NCBI RefSeq assembly: GCF_000003815.2
Contig: NC_049991.1
Span: 21,323,980-21,387,979, forward strand
Source: Branchiostoma floridae
Taxonomy: Eukaryota; Chordata; Leptocardii; Amphioxiformes; Branchiostomatidae
Length of the DNA: 64,000 nucleotides
Direction: 5' to 3'
The position numbers and the translations under genes are program-made. The notes under the pieces are model-generated. The model had not been told where the DNA came from. It saw nothing but the letters and a program-made list of their open reading frames with translations, and searched no databases. Each line of letters starts with the position of its first letter. Position 1 is the stretch's first letter. This document shows, one piece after another, positions 22,401-33,291 of this stretch.

Positions 22401-25400
22401 TTCAGTTTTGGACATGGGTGATGATTCCGAATTCCATTTGTTCAATGGAAGTTGACCCCCACCTGAAGACTGCACATGAGGAGGATTCGGCAGCCAATCA
22501 GCAAGCCTGGTGTTATCTGGAAGAGTCCATTCATGCACGGGGGACTTTTTTAAAATTCAGTTTTGGACTGGGTTGCTTATTATACAAAAGGCCATGTACT
22601 GTGAGTATTTCTTGACTATTGTGCAATTTTAAACAGGGTGTGCTGGGAGATTCCATTCTTCGACGAAGGGGGTATTCCTTTAAATTCATTTTGTGGACTT
22701 TGTTGATTATGTCGATGTCCTATTTTAACTGATGTATTTTTGGATCGCTCCAATTTACATAGGGGTATAACAGGAAGAGTCGATTCTTGCACAGAGTTTT
22801 TTTTTTCATATATGGTCTTGGACGGCTGATGATTCAAAATTCCATTACTTAGCGGAAGTGTTTTTGGAGTCGTCTATTTTAACTTTCTACATGGGGTGCA
22901 CTAGAAGAGTCCATTCTTGAAGGAGGTTTTGTAAGATTCATTTTTGCTCATAAGTGTTATTAGTAGTTAGAAGTCATTTTAAGCAGAAGTGTTCCATTTT
23001 TGCACATGTGTGATTTTGGAACAGTCTATTGTTACATGAGGAGGGAGATGGCTGAAATATGCTGTATTTGCTCTCAAGCAAATGTCGGCCTTTCTAGTTT
23101 ATTTATTCATTTGCAAATTCATGCCCGTAGGCTAATTGCAAGGGTACAGACAGTAAAAAGAAACAGTTGTCTATTCTATACAGTTTTTGATTATACATAG
23201 TTTACTTGGAGGTTTTACTTCTTCGATGGCAATGACTTTCCTACTTGCGACATGCGCTAGCGTACCGCGGCTCATCTCCAGAAGAAAGCAAAGAAACTGC
23301 TTTTTATTAGCAAGTAAGCAAAATTAATGCTGATGCGGTTAATTACTATCTACGAAACGAGCCATTTTCTGGCGTTGACTGACGTTGGTCTGCGTGTTTG
23401 AGCGGCCTAGTTTGTGTTATGTAATTTTTCCCATCGACAGAAATAGTCTCATTTCAGCAGAAACACGGTGAAATGAACAAGATGAATGAAGGCTGGGAAA
23501 ACGGGCTATCATCTGCCGCTAACTGATGTTTGAACAGGATAATAGGACTGGCGTGGGCTGAGCTTACGTAAGGCGGACATCAAAACAGCTTGCAGCCGCA
23601 GGGAAATTGGTTGTGTAAGAAAAAACTCTTAGGTCCTATGATCTACCAACCTGATGAAATTATTTTCGGAAGCTTGCAGCCTGTTTGTTGTCACTGCTTT
23701 AATAGATTCCCTAAGAAGATAACGCGTGCAATCTTCCAGCTTGTTCACGATGCTTTTGTAAAGCTCCCTTTCAACTAGCTATAGACGGTGAAGGCTGCGC
23801 GAACGCACATCGGCCAACTTGGGGTTTTTGTTATCCTTATTTTCATAAGATGGTAGAAATAAAAGTACAATTTAAAAGACAGCGAAATATGCAAAAGTAA
23901 AGAAAAGATATATTCTCTCTCTATGACATTGTTAAAGCTAAGGGCACAACCCGCCGTACGCGCAATTTGTCCGTACGTATTTGGGGAGGCCACGTTCAGA
24001 CTTACCACTTACGGATCCCAAAAGATTGCCCACGTTTCGGCAGGCAAACAGCAAGTATTTGCACGTACGGCGGCTTGTGCCCTTAGCTGAAGCAACCTGC
24101 CAAATCTTTAGCTGCCAAGCTGCTGCAGTCTCTAGTGGAAAAGCATCGTGATGGGGAGTGGGCGGAGCAACGTGCTAGACTCGCACGTGTGTAGACTCTT
24201 TACGACGACACTTCAACAATATTGCAGCTCATTAACTATGGTTTTGCATTGATGGTAGCTAAAGATGATCAAGCTTTTGGAAACTGAATCTTTGAGGAGT
24301 AGGTGGAGCAACGTGCTGGACTCATTGTAACGATAGTTCAAGTGAACTTAACAAACTATCTACGAAGACTTGTAACATAACAATAGTTCAAGTGCACGTA
24401 ACAACCTCTTTACGAAGACACTTGTAACATAACGATAGTTCAAGTGAACGTAACAAACTCTCTACGAAGACACTTGTAACAATCTTGCAGCTCATTAACT
24501 ATGGTTTTGCATTGATGGTAGCTATAGCTGATCAAGCTTTTGTAAACTGAATCTTTGAGGAGTAGATGGACCAACGTGCTAGACTCATTATAACTATAGT
24601 TAAAGTGAACGTAACAAACTCTTTAACAATACACTTCTAACATAACGATAGTTCAAGTGAACTTAACAAACTCTCTACCAAGACACTTGTAACATGACGA
24701 TAGTTCAAGTGAACTTAACAAACTCTCTACGAAGACACTTGTAACATAACGATAGTTCAAGTGAACTTAACAAACTCTCTACGAAGACACTTGTAACAAT
24801 CTTGCAGCTCATTAGCTATGGCTTTGCATTGATGGTAATCAATGAAGCAGCTGTCTATTTGTGGACTGAATCTCGATGAAAGTGAAGTTTATCTTAACGA
24901 GATCTCCTTGAAGATGCTAGTTCGAGGTGAAGGTCCAGGTAAAGGCGACACGTTGACTTCAATGTGCAGGTTGAAGATGAGCAGACACAGACGGACTGAA
25001 TGGTTTTCGGGGTTGATTCAGGTCATCTGTACTCTTCAACAGACAGTCTACTGATAACGGCGTTTTCATTTACAACTGAAGAGTTCGCTCGGAATGGGTT
25101 TTGGGGGACGATAATGCTCATCTGTACTCTTCAACAGACAACCTAAAGATAACCGCGTTTCAATTTACAACTGAGGAGTTCGCGAGGCACAGTTGTCGGG
25201 CTGATAAGGACCCTTTAGTTAGAATCATTATCTTTCCTCCATCAGCGTCTGAACAGACGTGCGTACGCGTGAGACACATAAGGTGCTTACTCCCACGCTA
25301 TCCGGTCCGGATGAAAGATGTGATTAACTGTGAAAAATCTCAGTCAATCTCACATTTGTTTCAATGAAAGAAAGAAAGAAAAATTGCTGCAGAAGTATTA

Positions 25401-28400
25401 GAATCACGTCCGAGAAATTGCCAATCCTGCAGTTGCGGAGGCGACTGTACTTGAACTTCGCAGAATGATGGCGGACGGTACCAGTCCCTGCCGACGGTTC
25501 CTCCCTACCAGCTACGCCGTGTAACCGGCTTAAACATAACTCGTAACCGTGCTAAAGACATGTACATGGAAAAAACTTTATTCCTAGATCTCTCAAAATC
25601 ATACAAGAGTAAAATGTTTTAAAGGACTCTTAATATAAGACCTTCAATATTCTGACTTTGAATAATATTTTCTATGTTTCTAGCTCCAAAGCTATAGCTA
25701 TATGTTTTGTGTAACTGTGTCAAGTTTGATAACCAATCTTTGAGAGACATTACGGTTTAATCTCAAGAGTATATACTCTAATGCTGAAAAGATCACTGTA
25801 CGCAATTCAGGCTGTTTAGCGACGTTGTGAGTTATTCAAAGAAACATCCTTGTTAAGCAATCCTGTACGGATACATTTCAACACAGCGATACAGAAGTAC
25901 CCAACGGGAAATGGAAAATGGAATAAACTCGAAGGCAAATAAAGCACTCAATTCGTTACAGCCGGCGCTCGTTTGAAACAATCCGTTTCTTCTGCTTAAA
26001 TTCCCTTTGATGTTGCCGCCGACAGACAGCAGAGTTCCACAGCCTAACATGTAAATGGTCCTGCGAGATCAGGTGAATCCGAGCGAGCGAAACCTGGCGC
26101 AATTTCACGCTTGTCTGGAGCCCCATCAGCGCTATCTGTCTGTCCGACTGATCGGTTCGGGTTTTCAGGCTCAGCGGCTTCGTCACGGCGCGTGGCCGTC
26201 TTGAAAACAGCATGCAGCCGTCGCCATTTCAGACGGTCGTTGCCATTTCAAACGGTCGTCGCCGTTTTAAACGGTCGTCACAATTTTAAACAGTCGTCGC
26301 CATTTCAAATGGTCGTCGCCTTTTCTAACGATCGTCACCATGTTAAATGGTCGTCGCCATTTCAAACGGTTGTCACCATTTTAAACGGTCGTCGCCATTG
26401 AACCGGTCGTCGCCATTTCAAACGGCTGTCACCATTTCAAACGGTCTTTGCCATTTCAAACTGTCTTTGCCATTTCAAACGGTTGTCACCATTTCAAACG
26501 GTCGTCGCCATTTCAAACGGTCGTCGCCATTTCAAACGGTCGTCGCCATTTCAAACGGTCGTCGTCATTTCAAACGGTCGTCGCAAATCCAAACGGTCGT
26601 CTTCATTTTTCTGACTGGATACTATATTATCTGTCTTTCATAAGGTTTTGAGGGGCTTACCAAAAAAAACGTATGTAACGCAACAGTACTAGTTTGATAA
26701 CAGATGGACGACAATATCGTGGTGAATAGTAGAAGGATTATCGTAAAAATAAGAAAGTGCACCAGCGCGGGCTCGAACCCGAGTCAAAAAGCCTGACCCT
26801 GACCCTAACCAACGACGCCTGGAACACCATGGTGGTCACGGAGCGTGCTAATACACAACACGACCTCTATGAAATCCAACTATCTCCGTGTTGTATAATC
26901 TCCACTCAGAGGTTGTATCTGTATTGTGCGGTCTCCAAGAAGAATAGGTGAACGATAGATACAGAATACAATGCGCTGTATTCCGTATCACTTGAGCCTG
27001 GGTGATACGGAAAGTTATCACACGGTCCGGAACACCCGGCCCGTATCGAACGTTTTCGCGTCACAGATATGACATAAATAACGTTATCACCAATGTAGTA
27101 GTAGTAGTAAGCATCCTTCCATCTTTGCAGATGATGGTAGCGCTCTGTATCAGGTCACGGTGGTTGACAGCGTCTACTGTGGCTCTGTAGACCGATCCTG
27201 GCATGGCAGTCGCGGCCACAGTTTGGACATATGAAGGCAGAGGGGTTCCCCTGTTGCGGTTTCTCTTTGCGTTTGCGTCTCCTAGACTCAAGATGCTCTG
27301 TACGTCTTTCCTGGCCCTTTGCAAGACCATCCTTGACCGTGTGGCGCCATCTGTTGCGGTCTGCTGCAATCTGTTCCCAGCTGGCTGGGTCAATGTCAGT
27401 TAGCTTCAGATCACGCTTACAGACATCTCTAAAGCGCAGTGCCGGTCGTCCTACTGGGCGTTTTCCTGTCGCTAATTCACCAAACAGGATGTCCTTCGGG
27501 ATGCGTCCATCCTTCATTCGGGATACGTGTCCCAGCCAGCGTAGACGTCGCTGACAGAGGAGAAGATGGATGCTCAGGGAACACCAATGAAGATCCCAAT
27601 AAAACAAACAAACTCCCATCTTATGCACACTTCAGCGGTGAGTTCGGATCTGCCGCTTGAAGATGCAGATGGCCAGAATAACGAGTTCTCGGTGGCAGTC
27701 TTGACCTCTTCACCTTCTGATTACTAACGGAAATGGACTGCCGGCTTGGCAGGTAATGACGTAAGGCGCGTGAGGTGGAGAATAAGTAGACACGGGAAGG
27801 CCAAGGTCAAATGGACGTGACGGACTCTTGTTGCATAAGTCCTGGCAAGGCCTAATCATGTCACATTGAGAAATTGGAAATAGAGAGAGAGAATGGTTTC
27901 ATGTGCTGAATTATCGTGTTTTTTTTGTTTGTTTTACAGTTAGCATTTCAACCTCTAACTTAACTTTAACATCTGATTGTTTACCATACTGGATTAGTCA
28001 TTATACAAAGAAACATTTACTACTGTACATAGATTACCCGTCTTGGTTCAGGAGCGTTATGTCATTCAATAATTTACAAATATCATATCTATGTCGTTTT
28101 ATATTAAATGGCCCACCCAACAATGTTGAATAGAGAAGTGGGAGGGGGAACCAGACCAATTATCACCCAATTACAGCCTTTCTAGACGCACTTTGGCTCA
28201 TTTCAATGTCATTTCAATATTGTGATGAGTCCTTCATAGAGCCTGACGTTGCCAGGACTTAGAAGAACCGAGGAATAGTAGGTGTTGGTTGACCAACGAA
28301 AAGGCAGGCGGACAGAAAAAGAACAGAGGGGACGGAGGAGAGAGACGGAAGGATATGGAGATAGAAAGAAGGGCATAGATAGAGACGAATGAAAAGAGAG

Positions 28401-31400
28401 GGTAGGTAGAGAGAAATAGAGGGATAGAAATGAGAGAGGGAAAAAAGAAAGGGAGCGAGAGAGAAGGAGAGAGAAAAACGTGTTCAAGTTGATACTGGAC
28501 ACATGCCGTAAAACCTCATGGGCATCTATTTTTGTAAGTCCCGAATGCATGTAATGCTTTCTTAAAAAGAGAGCCGTTAACGTTACTTGGTTCGTAGACG
28601 TGAGGCAAACGTAAATACGAGGTTTATATTTCCCCTTAACACCGGATCTGCCTTTAAGGACTTCCGAGTCAGTGAGTAGAGACCAGCTACACAATTCCGG
28701 AAAGGTCGCGAGGCCGCGCACTAAAGGAAGCCCCGGAAGTAAAGTCTGTGACCCGGAAGCCCCCTATAATACCCGCTAGAAGTAAAGTCAGTGATCTGGA
28801 AGCCCCCTATAATACCCACCAGCTGCCCTGCAATGCACGTATTGATGGAACCCGCTGCAGGGTTCCTGACGCATTCACTACCCAGGTACAGGTGGGCGGG
28901 CGCCATGGACGGAACACATTCAAGGCTACAGATTACGAGGAAATTGAAATCGTTCGTCCAGTGGGCTTAATACCCTCCTCACATTATGCGAAAATCGATC
29001 GGACGACGAGTCTGCGAGCTCTACATTACGAGGAGGCATGACCCTGACGGGAAGGGGGGAACATTTCTTCGTCGGCAGCAGGGTCATGCCTCGTCGTAAT
29101 GTAGAGCTCGCAGACTCGTCGTCCGATCGATTTTCGCCTAATGTGAGGGGGGTATAACAGATCGACTTGATGATTGCCCTGCGTGGCATTTGGTTTGGGT
29201 ACATCACAGGCCACGCGCACTGATCGTATTGATCCACAAGTCCGCACTCACTCACTACCAGCAATAGGGTGGTGGGTGGTCCCCATGGACAGCAGCACAC
29301 CCAAGGTGAAAGGAAATTGAAATCGTTCAGTAGGCTTAACATATAGACCTGATGATTGACCTGGATTGTATTTGGTTTGAGTTACATCACAGGTCAGGAG
29401 CTCGCCAGTCGATATTCACTGGGTTTGGTCAATACCTGAACACAACATGATTTCGATCTGATATTCCCTCCGAAAGCACGGCACTGTTATGCTGGTAGTT
29501 TGTGGGTAAATGTAGGGATAACTAGTGTGTCCGTGAAACTTGAAATGGTATTAAGATATCTTAAAAACATGGTTAATTGCATCGGTTAATATAGCATATA
29601 CATGTCACAGAAGAGACGCCATCAACAGAGACACCAGTTTGGACGCTAAGAATGTGTACGAGTGATCTAATCTTGTCGGATCCTAACTTTCAGCTCATAG
29701 ATCTGGCAGAAACCGACATTTAATAGCTCTATTTTTGAGAGAATCGTGATAAATGTGCCTGCAAATTTTGGTAGCAGATGTTTTTTGCTGTGGAAGTTTG
29801 TAACGTAGGCATTAGATGATGGCTTTCCCGTCTGAAGTATGATGTAATTATCTTGTGTACACAGCGCATCACAGTACCTGACCTACATAACATCTGAATA
29901 AAGCTAGGTTTGAGAACAAGCACATCACATCCAGCTGGTTCGCGCGGATTTCCAGCAGATCAAACAGGTCGTGCAAAAAAAAAAGCTGTTACTCCAGCAA
30001 CAGGGTTTGATTTCTGATAACGGTCAGACGTTTCAGACAGCCATCCGGGGTCTTTCGTCAGTGACACTGAAGTGATCTGGAAGAAACTGGTCTTTTATAC
30101 CCTAAGTATGAAAAAACAATTTTAGATGTCCAATAGGAGACATTGTGAGACTACGTCGAAGACAATTTGGGTTCCAAAAGAAACAAAGGTTACTCCAAGA
30201 TCACTTAAATGTCACTGACGAAAGATAGTAGATACCATCTGAAACGTCTGACCGTTTCCAAAATCATATCCAGTTGCTTGAGAACAGCATTTTGCGTATC
30301 TTATTACCTGGATGTCTAACCTTCATCGACAAACAGGTCGTGATTTCGTGCGCGTATTTCGGGCGCAGTCTGCAAATATGTGCAGAACATCGCAAACATC
30401 GACATAATAGAGAAGCCGCAACAACATCCGCAGGAACCGGATATGACGTCAGGGCTGCCAAGGCCATAGAAATGTCTTTATATAGTATAATTGTATAATT
30501 ATTAAGACTTTATGGCAAAACCAATGATAATTGCAAAGTGCAAAACAATGATATGCAGTCTGTGAATAATTGGCAAAGAAGGTAAATGGCATTTAAAAAG
30601 GTATTCGAAAAAAATGAAATTCAACCACACCCCTAGATAGACACCTCGAATGTAATGGTGGTAATGGAGACATACGGAGCATGGTGTAAATCACTGATAC
30701 TGTATGGGGGTTATTTTTTAGGCTTCGATTGGCTGGCGCTGACTCGTCTCTCTGGAGCTTCAGACGAGGAATTTTGTGAAGACACATAAGCTGCTGCTGG
30801 AGGACACGGGTTTGCAGGACGGCGAGCTCCGTTCAATCATGCTGGACAGGAACATGTGGAGACGATGGTGTAACCTCAACGAGGACGAACTGAACTGAAC
30901 TGAACGATTGACTTAATTAAATTGGAAATGAACAAAATATTCCATATCTAATTATACTTAAGCCAATTAATGAGCTCGACATCTCCCCTGTATGTAGGTG
31001 ATGAATTGCCCATGTTTGGCAGATATACGGATTGGTTGACTTAATCAAAAAGGTAGCTTTATTTGTCGAGCAGTAAAAGATGGATAACGCTGAGTGACGA
31101 ATTGAGTTTATTGTGCTCCCTTCGGGATAATCGTTCAAGACTCGGATCGTGTTTGCGATGATGTAGCGTGGGTGGAACGTAGTTATCAATAACCATGAAG
31201 CCACCACGAAAACAGCGAAGTGATATTGTTTTTCTATGAATACTTCCATCAAAGAGATTACGCCCACCCCCAGTTATCAATCTCTCGTGAGAATAGCAGG
31301 GCTCTAATGCTGAAATTGCCCGATGGCGTTTTCAACTAGTCTCTACCAGACTCCGGATCGCTGGAAAATCGTAGAAATGGAACAAATAGAGAGGAATATA

Positions 31401-33119
31401 ACCGGCCAGGGAACAGCTCGCGTTACTGTTGCCTAGCCGGCTATATTCCTCTGGCCGGCATACTCCTCTATATGTACCATTTCTACGATTTTTTCCAGCG
31501 ACTCGGAGTCTGGTAGAGACTAGTTTCAACTCGGTCGCGCAAATCCACTTATTAAGAAGGAATCGCCCACGGTCAGCTGTTTATAGCAGGGCAATTCTGC
31601 CGCACGTTTCCTGCTTCAGGAAAAAAAACGTGGGGAGCGCCCACGTGGACCTTCGCTTCACACAGCTTGTACGGACAGGCTGGTATTATGCTGTCATGAA
31701 CAGGGTTGGAGTCTAAGGCTTGGGTCCCATTTCCAAACCCGCTGCCCGGCCGGGTAGCTTTCGGAAGCGAAAAACAACGAAAGACACAGAACTTTAAGAA
31801 TATAGTCATAAGCATAATTTGTGTATATTCCTATCCTCGATAAACATTTTTATTTCTTCGTTTCCGGAAACATCCCGGCCGGGGCCCAGTTTGGAAATGA
31901 GACCAAAGCCTAAAATATACGTCTTCCCAGCACCTACCCACATACCAAATATTATCGTAGTCCATCAAGAGGTTCTCAAGTTGATGATGACCACAAATAT
32001 CCGGAAACACAAGCAGGCACACACACACACACATACACGCAGATTGACAGACATGCACGCCAAAAACTATACCTTCATTTTTCTTGGAGGTAATTAGGAC
32101 TGACAGTGTTAGTGATGTATATCATAATTCATATTTTGCGTAATACAATACGTATATCAAAATTCATATTTTGCGTAATACAAAAAACGGTTTTTCTTAT
32201 TGGACCGGTCCAAAACAGATTATTTGATCAGGCATTCACGCGTTTTGGCGCTTGCAGGTGGAAGAAAATAACAAGAGTGAAGTAGAGTAGAGTTATTTCT
32301 ACCAGGTTTTACAGCCAATCGTACCGGTGCAGTTAGCGTTGTAGGATTTAAAATGTCAGTTTGAGTTTAATACTCCACCAAACAGATTTCTTTGTAGTGA
32401 ATTGGATCATTGGTATGAGTCATACCTGGACCTGATCCTCAAGACCTGAACCGGACCTGGACCTAAATTGTCTGTACCGGCACCCACCACTAGAGGTAAT
32501 AATAACTTTCATGGAGGTAATAACTGAAGTGTTCCCACCTTGCGCTGTGGACTGAGCGGCAGCACAGGGTCGTAAAAGGACGTTATAAAAGGTGCTAAAA
32601 TAAGATCTCTTAGCTTGCAAACATCACGTTGTCACTATACTTATGTTTCTAGTCCCACCTTGCGCTGTTGACTGAGCGGCAGCCCAGAGTCTTGATGGGA
32701 TACACCACGGCCAGGAACCGGTCCACACTGGTCACGGTCAGGGTCAGGATGCTGGCCAGCAGCGTCAGGATGTCCAGACTCACGATCAGCCGGCACCCGA
32801 ACTCTCCGTAAATCTGGTGAGATATCAAACATACTGTCAATCAATCAATCAATCAATCCTTCTTGATCAATCAATCAATTAATCAATCAATCCAGCTACC
32901 AGAAGCCTCAGGATGTCCAGACTCACGATCAGGCGGCACCCGAACTCTCCGTATATCTGATGATACATCAATCAATCAATCAATCAACCAATCAATCAAC
33001 CAATCAATCATCAATCAATCAGTCAATCAATCCAGCTATCAGTAGCGTCAGGGTGTCCAGGCTCACGATCAGCCGGGACCCGAACTCTCCGTATATCTGA
33101 TGAGATATCAAACATACTG

Positions 33120-33150
<31 letters not shown>

Positions 33151-33253
33151 GTCCAACTACCAGTAGCGTCAGCAATTAGTCAATCAATCCAACTGCAAGG
33201 AGCGTCAGGATATCCAGACTCACGATCTGCTAGCAACTCTCCCTAAATCTGAT

Positions 33254-33291
<38 letters not shown>

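Noticed and set aside
26219..26612. CRISPR-like appearance of regular repeats
   Set aside because: The units follow each other without spacers and the organism is an animal; it is a minisatellite. The same applies to 17060-18205.
28209..28721. 170-codon minus-strand frame
   Set aside because: It runs across a purine-rich tract; Ser/Leu/Phe bias comes from composition, and no domain is visible.
32863..33045. Asn/Gln/Ser-rich plus-strand frame
   Set aside because: Translation of (TCAA)n in the intron 1 array.
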